Assembly: GCA_947499975.1 (NCBI GenBank)
Contig: CANMQE010000003.1
Coordinates: 1 to 64,000, forward strand
Length of the DNA stretch: 64,000 nucleotides
Reading direction: 5' to 3'
DNA from: an uncultured Sphingomonadaceae bacterium
Lineage (GTDB): Bacteria > Pseudomonadota > Alphaproteobacteria > Sphingomonadales > Sphingomonadaceae
This document shows, piece by piece, positions 8,748 through 17,311 of this stretch (positions within the stretch are counted from its first letter, which is position 1; each line of letters opens with the position of its first letter). Under the pieces are notes generated by a model. It saw only the letters and a program-made list of their open reading frames with translations. It was not told where the DNA came from and did no database searches. The position numbers were made by a program, and so were the translations under genes.

Positions 8748-9689
8748 CTAAAGCCGCAAGTTCACGGAAACGAGCGCCTGAAAGTAATCGTAGCCCGATC
8801 CGACGACTGCATTGTTGCCCGGCGTTTGCGAATATATCGCTTCGCCCGACACCGTCCAGTCGCCCTGCGGCGGGCTGACGAAGCGCAGCTGCGCGAAGTT
8901 TGCCTGCTGCCAATCCGTTCCGGTGCTGCGTTGCGCGCCGATGCCGCCTGCTGCGAGAAACTGCCAGCCATCCACGAAGCGGCGGACCTGGAGGACGGGC
9001 AGGATCTGCGCGTAGTCCTCTGGCGAGAAGTAATCGAACTCGCCCGGCACGGTGCTGTGAAAATAGCGGGTGCGCAGCTGTGCGCTGATGCCAAGGTCGC
9101 TATCCACCACGTGGACATAATTTGCGCGCAGGTGAAGCCGGACGTTATCGCCGGTGAATTCCTGCACACCGCCCAGCACGGTGAAGATGTTGTTCTCGTC
9201 CGCAGGCAGATCGATCGCCGCGCCGAGGAAGGTGGAATAGATTCCCTCCTCAAGCCCGCGCGGTGTCTCCACGATGTCCCGCTCTACAAAGGCCTCCTTG
9301 CGGAACGGCGCATTGTCGTTGATCGAGGCCGCGCCGATGATCGTGTCGCCATCGGTGCCGATGCGTGCGGACCATTCCAGATTGTCGCCGCGATCGGCCA
9401 CCTGCAAGAACACGCGCTCGCGCTCTACCGTGCCCCGCCCCAACGGATCGTACCATGCCTTTTCTACCCTGATGCCAAGGCGGCTGCCGTCGGGTGCATG
9501 GCGCAGATCGAAGTCGCCTGCCACGCGCAGGACGGTGGTGTCGTCGCTGTCGCTGGAGACGAAAACCTCGGTGCCGATCGCCGGTCCGACTGCGGACTGG
9601 GCCTCGGGGTTGTCCTGCGCCGCGGCAGGGGCTGCCAGCGTGAGAAGGCCGATCAGGGTTGCTGTCTTGAGAGGGTAAGTCACTGCCAC
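8748..9689 (-). CDS. Putative outer-membrane beta-barrel protein coupled to GT2 synthase
   Basis: 313 residues starting with a signal peptide (MAVTYPLKTATLIGLLTLAAPAAAQ). The mature protein is rich in alternating hydrophobic/aromatic strands (VLRVAGDFDLRHAPDG, LHLRANYVHVV, ISAQLRTRYFHST) and ends in a terminal strand VSVNLRL, as expected for a small beta-barrel. Its start lies 10 bases inside the end of the upstream GT2 glycosyltransferase gene, so the two are translationally coupled. By analogy with other synthase-dependent exopolysaccharide systems it may be the outer-membrane part of a secretion route for the GT2 product; that role is inference. No named family is recognised. Confidence 0.7.
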   Translation of the reverse strand: MAVTYPLKTATLIGLLTLAAPAAAQDNPEAQSAVGPAIGTEVFVSSDSDDTTVLRVAGDFDLRHAPDGSRLGIRVEKAWYDPLGRGTVERERVFLQVADRGDNLEWSARIGTDGDTIIGAASINDNAPFRKEAFVERDIVETPRGLEEGIYSTFLGAAIDLPADENNIFTVLGGVQEFTGDNVRLHLRANYVHVVDSDLGISAQLRTRYFHSTVPGEFDYFSPEDYAQILPVLQVRRFVDGWQFLAAGGIGAQRSTGTDWQQANFAQLRFVSPPQGDWTVSGEAIYSQTPGNNAVVGSGYDYFQALVSVNLRL

Positions 9690-11122
9690 TCTTTCTTTCT
9701 TCCGAACAGTTCCGAGGCATATCCCCAGACGGAAACGGGTTGCATGATGAAGGGGTAGATGAAGGCAAACAGCAGGAAACCTGCAAAGCTCTTCTTCATT
9801 TCAATATCGTTGCGCCGCAGCATCCGCATCTGGATGCGGTAGATCACGATGTTCCACAGTGCCGCCAGTGGCAGCACCAGCAAGGTGACCGGCCCCGCCA
9901 GCCAATAGATGCCGAATGCGGCCAGGAGCAAGCCGGGAACGAACGCCAGCGTAAACGCCAGGTCGATACTGATGAACATCAGGTTCCAGTAGATGAACAT
10001 CGTGGAAAGGCGGGGCTTTACAAGCAGGTTATGGTGGATCGCCAGCGCCTCGATCATGCCGCGCGCCCAGCGCTTGCGCTGGCGTGAAAGCGCGCCCCAG
10101 CTTTGCGGGGCATGGGTCCAGGCCACGGCATCCTCGGCATGGCGGACGGTGTAGCCGCGCCGCAGGAAAGACCAGGTGAGCACGATATCCTCGCCAACGG
10201 TATCGGGCCAGCCACCTGCCTGCTCCAGCGCATCGCGGCGGTAGAGCGAGAAGGCGCCTTGCGCCACCAGCGTGCCGTTGAAGATGCCCTGCATGCGCTT
10301 CACCGCGGAAATGCCGTGGAAATAGTCCCACTGCTGCGCCCGCGTGGCCCAGCTATCCATCGGATTGGCCAGCAGGATCGCCCCGGCAATGGCGGCCGTC
10401 TGCGGCGGGCTGGCGTAAAGGTGCGCCACCACCGAATTCAGGCTGCCCGCTTCCAGCAGGGTATCGGCGTCGATGGTGACGATCAGGCTGTGCGAGGCGA
10501 TGGCAAGCCCGTGGTTCAACGCCTGCGCCTTGCCGCTGTTGCGTGCCATGCGCTCGACCCGCAGCGAAAATCGCGGGTGCCCGGCGAACATCGGCTGGCA
10601 CGCCTGCGCCTGTGCGAAGGTGGCGTCCTTCGATCCATCGTCGATCACGATCACTTCGATCTCGCCGGGATAGGCCAGTTCGGCAAGGTTCTGCAGCGTA
10701 TCGGCGATCAGGCCTTCTCCCTGATAAGCGGCGACGAGAACGGAGAGACCGGGCCAGTTTTCCGGATCTTCCTTCAGTGCAGCAGGCCTCAGCGCCAGCG
10801 TTGCGAGGAGAAAGGCGTTCATGAAGCCGGGAACATAGGCGATGAAGGTCAGCACGCTCAGCGCGACAAGCGGGTGCGACAGGTTGGAAAGGTCGCTTAG
10901 CCAGGGCAGCGACAGCCAGACGCTGAACAGCGCCCACGCACTCGCAAACACGAGCGAGGTGAGGAAAATCGTGTTCCTGCGCACCGCGCGGCGACGCCAG
11001 TAGGCGGTGTCGCGCCGCAATCCGAACGCGCGCCTATCGGGCCCGTCATAGGGCACCACGTCAGCCTGCGCGGACACGGGCACGCGCTCAGGCACGGTGG
11101 TGTCGGTTTCAGTATAATCCAA
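9680..11122 (-). CDS. Membrane glycosyltransferase family 2 (cellulose/PNAG synthase-like)
   Basis: 480 residues from ATG 11122. After a cytoplasmic N-terminus come two hydrophobic segments. The GT2 domain follows (SVLVAAYQGEG, then VIVIDDGSKD), then the DxD metal-binding motif in TIDADT, the acceptor-site region GEDIVLTWSF, and the QRKRW motif (QxxRW) of processive beta-glycan synthases. At least three further membrane segments form the C-terminal part. It is expected to polymerise and translocate a polysaccharide from a nucleotide sugar at the inner membrane. The gene overlaps that of an outer-membrane barrel protein. No PilZ domain is fused. The sugar specificity cannot be told from sequence. 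Confidence 0.88.
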   Translation of the reverse strand: MDYTETDTTVPERVPVSAQADVVPYDGPDRRAFGLRRDTAYWRRRAVRRNTIFLTSLVFASAWALFSVWLSLPWLSDLSNLSHPLVALSVLTFIAYVPGFMNAFLLATLALRPAALKEDPENWPGLSVLVAAYQGEGLIADTLQNLAELAYPGEIEVIVIDDGSKDATFAQAQACQPMFAGHPRFSLRVERMARNSGKAQALNHGLAIASHSLIVTIDADTLLEAGSLNSVVAHLYASPPQTAAIAGAILLANPMDSWATRAQQWDYFHGISAVKRMQGIFNGTLVAQGAFSLYRRDALEQAGGWPDTVGEDIVLTWSFLRRGYTVRHAEDAVAWTHAPQSWGALSRQRKRWARGMIEALAIHHNLLVKPRLSTMFIYWNLMFISIDLAFTLAFVPGLLLAAFGIYWLAGPVTLLVLPLAALWNIVIYRIQMRMLRRNDIEMKKSFAGFLLFAFIYPFIMQPVSVWGYASELFGRKKEWQ

Positions 11123-11228
11123 CTTGGGATGTTCCTATCGGGCGAATGATAAACAGGTCGGTAACGATGGTTTGAAGGGTCTTCGCAAGGTGGCGCGCAC
11201 AGGGTCGCGCGAACCAACCGGAGACCTG

Positions 11229-11324
11229 ATGATGACAGTGCCGCTATACGAAAGGTTTGGTGACGTGCTGTTCACCGTCGGCATTTTCGCCGCAAAAGCA
11301 TATATCGCCATTTCGCTGATCTGA
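11229..11324 (+). CDS. Possible 31-residue single-pass membrane peptide
   Basis: A short open frame (ATG ATG start at 11229/11232) with GGAG five to eight bases upstream, encoding 31 residues. The C-terminal two thirds (VLFTVGIFAAKAYIAISLI) are hydrophobic enough for one membrane helix. It lies in the divergent promoter region of the GT2 synthase operon. Good ribosome-binding site, hydrophobicity and position argue that it is real; the length does not allow a family assignment. Confidence 0.4.
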   Translation: MMTVPLYERFGDVLFTVGIFAAKAYIAISLI

Positions 11325-11353
11325 TCTGATTAAATCGTTGTATTTGCGGACAG

Positions 11354-11566
11354 TCAGGGCACCAGGCCATCAAGGCGCAGTGGCTCGGCAATAAGATCTG
11401 CATCGATCGCCATGTTCAGCAGAACGTAGGCGCCGTAAATACAGGCAACCGTCGCGATAGCGACGAATAGCGCGAGCAGAAACACAAGTTTCGGGTTGGT
11501 ATTTGCGAAGCGATAAGAAGCTGCGTCGTCCGCAGTCTTGTCCAGTTTCCACTCGGGTATAGCCAT
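11354..11566 (-). CDS. Small hypothetical membrane protein
   Basis: 70 residues from ATG 11566. A hydrophilic N-terminus (MAIPEWKLDKTADDAASYRF) precedes one strong membrane segment (LVFLLALFVAIATVACIYGAY) and a short acidic C-terminus. No clear Shine-Dalgarno is visible. It sits between the GT2 operon and the anti-sigma factor gene. No family is recognised. Hydrophobic profile and lack of a better reading of this interval support it. Confidence 0.5.
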   Translation of the reverse strand: MAIPEWKLDKTADDAASYRFANTNPKLVFLLALFVAIATVACIYGAYVLLNMAIDADLIAEPLRLDGLVP

Positions 11567-11703
11567 ATCAGTGCCGCAACGCGCATCCTGGCGATAGGTT
11601 CACACGCTTCGTCGCAAAAATTCGTCTTTTGTTGCGCGGTGGCCTTTCGATTAAAAAGTCAGGCGTTGCAGATTGCCGCATCACAACGCGATGGGCCGCT
11701 GCG

Positions 11704-12519
11704 TTAAGGTTCGATGTCCAGCCGGGCGAGTTGCGCAGCGCCAAGAACGTCGCTTGGCGTGGCGTGCGGCACCGATGCAGGCTGTTCCAGCGAAATGGCC
11801 AGCGTTCCGCCGTCACGCGCGATCTGGCGCTGTTCCGGCGAGAGCACGATTTCGGCATTGGCATCGCGTGTCCCAAAACCGAGCGAGCGCGGCTGACCGG
11901 CGCTGTCCAGCAGCCACAATTGCGGCACGCGTTCGGGATCGGGAATGTCCGTCAGCCGGATATACAAGGTGCCGGTATCGCCATCATAAAGGGCCGAAAC
12001 GAGCGAGGTCGCGTCTTCGGAATTGATCTGCGCAATGCTCAGGTTCTCCGAAGCGTAGGAAGCCGTCGTCGGCTCCGGCACCGTAGTCGTCTGTTCGGGC
12101 GCCGAGGGGCGATCGAACAGCCACAATCCGGCGAAGGTTACAGCAGCTAGTGATGCTGCGATGGCGAAGGGCCGCCATGCTCCCGGCGTGCTGGTGACCA
12201 CAGGCTGCAGCCGCACTTGCGGTTCATGCTGTTCACGCGGTTCATGCGCTTCATGTTCAGGCACCCCATGCTCGGGCCCCTCATTTAGCCCAAGGCTGGC
12301 GGCAATCCGCTGGTAGGATTCTTCGGAAGGTGCTTCTGCCTCGGTCTCTTCGATCCACCCGGCACCCTCTTCGGTCCAGCGGTCCGCTTCATCTGCGAAC
12401 GCCGGGTCCGTCCGGTAGAGCCATGCCGCGCGGGCGTGCTCAGCCGGATCCAGCAGGCCGAGAGCATACTCGGCTGCCAGCAAATTGCGTTCCGCATCGC
12501 TGATCGGGCTGCTAGTCAT
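11704..12519 (-). CDS. Membrane anti-sigma factor, RskA type
   Basis: 271 residues from ATG 12519, which overlaps the last codons of the ECF sigma factor gene. The N-terminus (ERNLLAAEYALGLLDPAEHARA) is the anti-sigma zinc-finger-like/RskA N-terminal region that binds the sigma factor, though without a Cys-rich HxxxCxxC motif. A single membrane helix (FAIAASLAAVTFAGLWLF) follows at about residue 140. The C-terminal periplasmic domain is the RskA C-terminal type: LWLLDSAGQPRSLGFG, then LAISLEQPASVPHATPSDVL. It should hold the sigma factor at the membrane and release it on an extracytoplasmic signal. It is cotranscribed with that sigma factor. Confidence 0.9.
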   Translation of the reverse strand: MTSSPISDAERNLLAAEYALGLLDPAEHARAAWLYRTDPAFADEADRWTEEGAGWIEETEAEAPSEESYQRIAASLGLNEGPEHGVPEHEAHEPREQHEPQVRLQPVVTSTPGAWRPFAIAASLAAVTFAGLWLFDRPSAPEQTTTVPEPTTASYASENLSIAQINSEDATSLVSALYDGDTGTLYIRLTDIPDPERVPQLWLLDSAGQPRSLGFGTRDANAEIVLSPEQRQIARDGGTLAISLEQPASVPHATPSDVLGAAQLARLDIEP

Positions 12520-13076
12520 GATTGCATCTTGGACTTCAAATGCCGGATGCCGCGCCTGATGCGGCTTTTCACCGTGCCGAGCGGAAGACCTTCCCTCTCG
12601 GCAATTTCGGAATACGTCAGGCCTTCGTAAAACGCCGCGTGGATGCAATTGGTGCAGGCGATATCGTAATCGCTTACCTGCTCCATTGCCCGGTTGCCTT
12701 CTACCTGTGTTGCCAGCGCATCGTCCAGCGGTTCGCCTTCTGTCTCCTCCATCGCGATAAGAAATTTTTCACCGTCGAGATTGTTACGCCGGCCGCGCGC
12801 CCTGACCCAGTCGATCGCGGTGTGGCGGGCCATCATGATCAACCATGGCCACGCCTTCCCGCGATCGGGGTCGAACGCTTTCGCCCGGTTCAGAACCTTG
12901 ATGTATACTTCCTGTAATACGTCCTCGGCCGCCGGGCGGTTTTTCACGATGCCGAAAATATGTGCGGTGAGCTGGCCGGAGGTCGCTTCGAAGAAGTCCC
13001 GAAAAGCAGTCATGTCCCGGCGCGATATGCGCTCGAGATGCTCTGCCACCTGACTATCCGGGATCCTCTCGCCCAT
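12516..13076 (-). CDS. ECF RNA polymerase sigma factor (SigK-like)
   Basis: 186 residues from ATG 13076; TTG 13085 is an alternative. Region 2 is seen as MTAFRDFFEATSGQL followed by AAEDVLQEVYIKVL and AWPWLIMMARHTAIDWVRAR; region 4 as GLTYSEIAEREGLPLGTVKSRIRRG. The length is typical of group 4 sigma factors. Its stop overlaps the start of the RskA-type anti-sigma gene, the pairing known for SigK-like ECF factors. Divergent to it, across a 170-base gap, lies a three-gene operon of DUF4331-like proteins and a TPR protein. This is the most obvious target besides autoregulation; the target is inference. Confidence 0.93.
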   Translation of the reverse strand: MGERIPDSQVAEHLERISRRDMTAFRDFFEATSGQLTAHIFGIVKNRPAAEDVLQEVYIKVLNRAKAFDPDRGKAWPWLIMMARHTAIDWVRARGRRNNLDGEKFLIAMEETEGEPLDDALATQVEGNRAMEQVSDYDIACTNCIHAAFYEGLTYSEIAEREGLPLGTVKSRIRRGIRHLKSKMQS

Positions 13077-13082
13077 GCCCAC

Positions 13083-13097
13083 CAACCCATTGGGTTG
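13083..13097. promoter_or_regulatory. Perfect inverted repeat at the sigma-factor gene start
   Basis: CAACCCA at 13083-13089 and TGGGTTG at 13091-13097 form a perfect 7-base dyad around one central base, immediately upstream of the preferred ECF sigma start (13076). On the minus strand a GGAACC element (13104-13109), resembling a typical ECF -35, lies just upstream. Either could take part in autoregulation. Evidence is sequence symmetry only. Confidence 0.3.
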
Positions 13098-13247
13098 CGG
13101 TTGGTTCCACTTCCCAAAGTCAATGCCGCAAAGCTTTTCTCAATTTCCCGAAATCCGATCATGGATCGCCGTCGTATTCCTTACCGGGCGGCAACAGACG
13201 TTCCCGCTCCAGGCGCGTCACCGCGCTCACACAAGGGGAGTTCTTAG

Positions 13248-13913
13248 ATGAGAAGAAACGCGAAATTGGCGGCTGGAGCGGCTGGGTTGGCCCTCGCCGT
13301 CGGAGCTGCGCAAATCCTGCCGGGATTGGGCCTTAGCGCAGCAGACCACCTGGATCCGCCGGGCCGCACCGATCCCAGCGTCGACAGCACGCCGGACAGG
13401 GCAGCCGATATTGCCGACCTGTATGCCTGGCACACGGACGACAAGATCAACTTCATTCTTACCTTCTCGGGCCCGCAGGCCACCGACGAGCCTGCCAATT
13501 ACGATCCCGACGTTCTCTACCAGATCTACATTTCCAACTCCGGCAGCAGGGAAAGCACGGAAATTCCCATCCGCATCCGCTTCGGCACTGGCGCCATGAC
13601 CGACGAGTTCGGCGTGCAGGTGTCCAATGTTCCGGGTGTATCGGGTTCGATCACCGGACCGGTGGAAACGGACATTACGAAGGACGGCGTGATGGTTCAC
13701 GCGGGCCTGTTCGACGATCCCTTCTTCTTCGATCTCCAGGGTTTCATGGAAACCAAGGACACGGGCGATCTCAGCTTCATGGCGGACCGCGATTTCTTCG
13801 CCGGCCAGAACCTGACGGCCGTCGTTATCTCGATCCCGCGCGATCGCATCGAAAATGGCGACAATCTAATCGACGTGTGGGCTGACACTTCGCGTTTCGG
13901 AGGGCAGATCTAA
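13248..13913 (+). CDS. DUF4331-like exported protein
   Basis: 221 residues. The ATG at 13248 follows AAGGGGAG at seven-base spacing. A signal peptide (basic MRRNAKLA then a Gly/Ala/Leu core) is followed by ADHLDPPGRTDPSVDST and then AADIADLYAWH, the conserved opening of DUF4331 proteins, where the first His/Asp motif and the DLYA motif are hallmarks. The remainder is beta-rich and ends with an exported-type Asp-rich region (VWADTSRFGGQI). Function of the family is unknown. It is the first gene of an operon with two coupled genes and is divergent from the ECF sigma/anti-sigma pair. Confidence 0.85.
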   Translation: MRRNAKLAAGAAGLALAVGAAQILPGLGLSAADHLDPPGRTDPSVDSTPDRAADIADLYAWHTDDKINFILTFSGPQATDEPANYDPDVLYQIYISNSGSRESTEIPIRIRFGTGAMTDEFGVQVSNVPGVSGSITGPVETDITKDGVMVHAGLFDDPFFFDLQGFMETKDTGDLSFMADRDFFAGQNLTAVVISIPRDRIENGDNLIDVWADTSRFGGQI

Positions 13914-14638
13914 TGAATACCAGAAATAGCAAGACCCTGCGCAAGCTGGCCATGGTCCCCGCCCTTGCGGCTCTGACGCTGCTGCCTGCCTGTTTCGGCG
14001 ACGACGATGACGATGATCAGGCGATGGCACCCATGCCGCCCCCTGCTCCCACGCCGACACCGACGCCAACGCCCAGCACGGCGGCTTTCGATGTGACCCC
14101 CTGCCTGCAGCAGGAAATTCCGGGCACGGGTTTCACCGTGGCTGACGCGGTGATCCCCGATACGCTCACGCTCAATCTCCAGGCAGATGCAGGATTTCCG
14201 AACGGTCGCCTGCTGACCGATCCTGTGATCGACGCGACGCTGGCGGTGATCTTCCTCGATCTGACCCAGCACAGCCCGTTCACCTTTGCGAACATTCCGC
14301 TTAATCCGCCGGAGAACGACGTGGCCTTCCAGGGCGGCTTCCCGTTCCTGGCACCGCCGCAGGGATCGCCGCCCATCGCCTCGTCCAGCGGATCGAACTT
14401 CACGTTCAGGACCGATCCGGCAAACACCTATGTCCGGGTGGACCGGATGGGCATGCCGGCAGTGGCGACCGTGCTGATCGGGTCGGATCAGAAGATCCCC
14501 TATAACGATGCCACGCCCCAGGATGATGTTGCCGGCGAATTCGTGCCCGAACTCACCGAACAGCTGACGGGCCTGACCGAAGCACTGGCGGATGATCTGA
14601 CCAACGCAGGGCTGACTCCCTGCGCCAGCGCAAGCTGA
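13913..14638 (+). CDS. Lipoprotein related to the DUF4331 operon
   Basis: 241 residues. Its ATG shares one base with the stop of the preceding gene (TAATG). The N-terminus is basic, then hydrophobic, then the lipobox LLPAC followed by FG and a run of six aspartates, which should keep the lipoprotein out of the usual outer-membrane sorting consensus. A Pro-Thr linker follows at about residues 40-57. The globular part has two cysteines (CLQQE and near the C-terminus TPCASAS). The middle section (DPVIDATLAVIFLDLTQ, later VRVDRMGMPAVATVLIGS) resembles the second half of DUF4331 proteins. The function is unknown. Confidence 0.75.
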   Translation: MNTRNSKTLRKLAMVPALAALTLLPACFGDDDDDDQAMAPMPPPAPTPTPTPTPSTAAFDVTPCLQQEIPGTGFTVADAVIPDTLTLNLQADAGFPNGRLLTDPVIDATLAVIFLDLTQHSPFTFANIPLNPPENDVAFQGGFPFLAPPQGSPPIASSSGSNFTFRTDPANTYVRVDRMGMPAVATVLIGSDQKIPYNDATPQDDVAGEFVPELTEQLTGLTEALADDLTNAGLTPCASAS

Positions 14639-16029
14639 TGGTGGGTGGTGAAGCAACAGGGGTTGAACTCACCCCTGCCAAGGGTCGCAGCCTCGGAAAG
14701 AAGGTGGCGCTCCGCACGCTCGCCCTTTCCGGGGCGGCGGCCCTGATCGTTGTCGGGGCCGAAGTCTTCTGGAGCGGCGGGGTCCCCGCTACCGCCGCTG
14801 TGGTCCTACCCTCGGCCAGCTTTGGCCCCGGCAATTTCAGCGAAGAGCTGGCAGCAGCCGACCGGCAGCTTACCCTGGCCAACGAACGCGTGGCCGGGGG
14901 GCCGCAGGACTGGCTTCCCCATGAAGGGCTGGCGCGGGCGAAGCTTGCCCGGTTCAAGCTGACGGCGGACCCCGATGATTTCTCGGACGCGCTGGAGAGT
15001 ATTGCAACTGCCCAGTCGCTGGCGCCGCAGCGTTCCGGCCCCTTGCTGTCTTCTGCCGAAATCGCGATGGCGGGCCACGATCTTTCCGGTGCCGAGATCT
15101 ATCTCGACAGGCTCGACAAGGTCGCCGTTCCTCCCACGCGTGCGGAGCGGGCGGCTGCCGAGGGGATGCGCGGAGACATCGCCTTCTATCGCGGTGACAT
15201 GATCGGGGCGGAGCGGGCCTATGGCCGCGCCGACGCCTTAGTCCCGACATCCGGCACCGCGATCAGGAAAGCGCTTCTCGCCCGCTCGCAGGGCCAGTTC
15301 GACGAAGCCATCCGCCTGATCAACGAGGCGGCACGCAGGGACAGCCTGCGAACGCCGCGTGGCATGGCATCCTATGCCTTGCAGATTGGCATGGTGGAAA
15401 GTGCGCGCGGCAATTTCGATGCCGCGGCAGAGCGTTTCGCCGAAGCCGACCGCCTCTTTCCGGGCCACTGGCTAAACCAGCTCTACATCGCCGAACAGCA
15501 GGGCGTTGCCGGAGATTTTTCCCCGGCGATTGCCACGCAGGAACGGCTTGCCGATGAACTGAACGATCCGCAGGCGATGGACGCTGCGGCTTCGCTCTAT
15601 CTTGCACAGGGGAACGAGGCAGCCGCGCAAAGACTGACGCGCCGCAGTGCAAGCATATGGCAGGATCGGGCGGAAAGGATGCCGCTGGCATACACGGCGC
15701 ACACGTTCGAAAACGCGCTGGCCTTCGGGAACCCGCACGAGGCGTTGGACCTCGCCTTGGAGAACCTCTTGCACCGTCCCTACGGCGATGCGCATATCCT
15801 GGTGGCGGAGGCTTTCCTGGAGCTTGACCGTCCGGCCGAAGCGCGCTCGCACCTGTTGCAGGCGGAGGCGAAGGGCTGGCGCAGTGCTCCCCTTTACGCT
15901 CGCCTGTCCGAAGCGGAGGAAGCCTTGGGGAATGAAGATGCTGCCAGCGCTGCGGCCAACAAGGCCGAAGAGCTGAACCCGCGTATTTTCGATCCGGTCA
16001 TGTCACGCCTCTGGTTCGGACACGGCTAG
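14638..16029 (+). CDS. Membrane-anchored TPR-repeat protein
   Basis: 463 residues. The ATG at 14638 overlaps the stop of the previous gene (TGATG), so all three genes are translationally coupled. One N-terminal membrane segment (VALRTLALSGAAALIVVGAEVF, about residues 23-44) is followed by a long Ala/Leu-rich alpha-helical region with TPR-type helical pairs: AERAYGRADALVPTS, then FDEAIRLINEAARRDS, then FDAAAERFAEADRLFPGHW, and at the C-terminus AEEALGNEDAASAAANKAEELNP. It probably acts as a periplasm-facing scaffold for the two exported partners encoded upstream. The partner assignment is inference. Confidence 0.8.
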   Translation: MVGGEATGVELTPAKGRSLGKKVALRTLALSGAAALIVVGAEVFWSGGVPATAAVVLPSASFGPGNFSEELAAADRQLTLANERVAGGPQDWLPHEGLARAKLARFKLTADPDDFSDALESIATAQSLAPQRSGPLLSSAEIAMAGHDLSGAEIYLDRLDKVAVPPTRAERAAAEGMRGDIAFYRGDMIGAERAYGRADALVPTSGTAIRKALLARSQGQFDEAIRLINEAARRDSLRTPRGMASYALQIGMVESARGNFDAAAERFAEADRLFPGHWLNQLYIAEQQGVAGDFSPAIATQERLADELNDPQAMDAAASLYLAQGNEAAAQRLTRRSASIWQDRAERMPLAYTAHTFENALAFGNPHEALDLALENLLHRPYGDAHILVAEAFLELDRPAEARSHLLQAEAKGWRSAPLYARLSEAEEALGNEDAASAAANKAEELNPRIFDPVMSRLWFGHG

Positions 16030-16141
16030 TCACGGCCAATACGGGTAGGGGGGGAGCACGAATTACCATCAGGTTTTCGAGCTTCGCCCCCTTCCAATTC
16101 CCGGCTCGCGCCGCGGCGTTGCAGCGTGCGGAGCATCCGCT

Positions 16142-17311
16142 TTATGCGGTCGCTTCCTTAACGAGGCGCATCCACTGGTCGGCAATGGTTTGCGTGTTGT
16201 ATCGCTCCGAAGCCTTGAGCGCGTTGGCCGAGAGGCTCTGCCGCAATTCGGGATTTTCAAGAACGCTGGCCAGGGTGCCGGCCAGTCCATCGACATCGTC
16301 TTTCGTGACAAGACAACCGGAAACGCCATCCTCGATCATGTCGGTCACGCCATGTTCGCAATCGAAGGAGACCACGGGCAATCCGGCGGCCATCGCCTCG
16401 ACGATGACATTGGGCCATCCTTCGTACGCCGATGAAAGCACGAAGACATCCGCTGTCTCCACCCACTGTCCGGGGTAATCCGTCAGTCCGGGCAAGTGAA
16501 CACGATCCTGCAGGCCAAGACGTGTCCGTTGCTGTTCCAGTTCGGGCCGTTCGTCCCCCTCCCCCCAGATGGTCAGATCCCAGGCGGGAAACTGCGCTGC
16601 GATCTTCGCAAATGCCTCGATCAGCAGGTGAAACTGCTTCTGGTCCGTCAGCCTTCCGACGGCCGTGATCCTATTCCCTTTGCGCCGGTTTTCCCAGCTT
16701 TCGGGCAGCTGGACAGGGTTGGGAATGATCGTGGTTCGTGGCCGCTGGCGCTCCGGAAAGTATTCCGCGGCGCCCCTCGTCATCGTCACAAAGGAGAAGG
16801 CCTTGGGGAAGGCATAGGATCGCGCCGTTCGCCAGAACGCATTGAAGTGCTGGAGGGTGGGATTGTTGCGTTCCGAGATGATGACGGGCACGCCCAGGCG
16901 GCGCGCGGCGAGGATCGCCATCACGTTCGCCTTGGTAAGAAAACTGATCACCACATCCGGCCTGAATTCGCGATAGGCATTTGCAAGCGCCTTGATGCGC
17001 CGTGCGGTCTGTCCGATCTGTGCCGGAAGTCCGCCTGATGCGGCGGGCAGGTTCAGCCGGAAGAGGGACACCGCCGGCGCCAGCGGATAGAACGGCTCGA
17101 ACGTGGGCGCGTCAAAATTGGCAATGCCGATCGAACGCCCCTGCCCCGCCCAGTAATTCGCCAGCGTCGTAACCACGCGCTCGCTACCGCCCGCTCCAAG
17201 CGAGGGAAGCACGAAGAGAATGCGGGCGTCGTCCCCATGCGGAAGCGGTGCCTCCTGTCCTGTTGCTATTTCCATCCCCACGCCTTCGAGCCTGATCTCG
17301 TCCATTGGCAC
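16142..17311 (-). CDS. Glycosyltransferase family 4
   Basis: About 389 residues. The start is either GTG 17311 or ATG 17305; AGGGG lies upstream of both. The N-domain opens with ILFVLPSLGAGGSERVV, the usual donor/acceptor loop. The C-domain carries ITAVGRLTDQKQFHLLIEAF and the GT4 EX7E signature in SSAYEGWPNVIVEAMAAGLPVV. It is a cytoplasmic GT-B enzyme that adds one sugar to a lipid-linked repeat unit. It forms the left border of the polysaccharide locus and is divergent from the first sulfotransferase gene. Donor sugar unknown. Confidence 0.9.
   Translation of the reverse strand: MPMDEIRLEGVGMEIATGQEAPLPHGDDARILFVLPSLGAGGSERVVTTLANYWAGQGRSIGIANFDAPTFEPFYPLAPAVSLFRLNLPAASGGLPAQIGQTARRIKALANAYREFRPDVVISFLTKANVMAILAARRLGVPVIISERNNPTLQHFNAFWRTARSYAFPKAFSFVTMTRGAAEYFPERQRPRTTIIPNPVQLPESWENRRKGNRITAVGRLTDQKQFHLLIEAFAKIAAQFPAWDLTIWGEGDERPELEQQRTRLGLQDRVHLPGLTDYPGQWVETADVFVLSSAYEGWPNVIVEAMAAGLPVVSFDCEHGVTDMIEDGVSGCLVTKDDVDGLAGTLASVLENPELRQSLSANALKASERYNTQTIADQWMRLVKEATA

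Noticed and set aside
14040..14085. Short tandem ACGCC/ACACC-like repeat
   Set aside because: It simply encodes the Pro-Thr linker of a lipoprotein; not a DNA-level repeat element.
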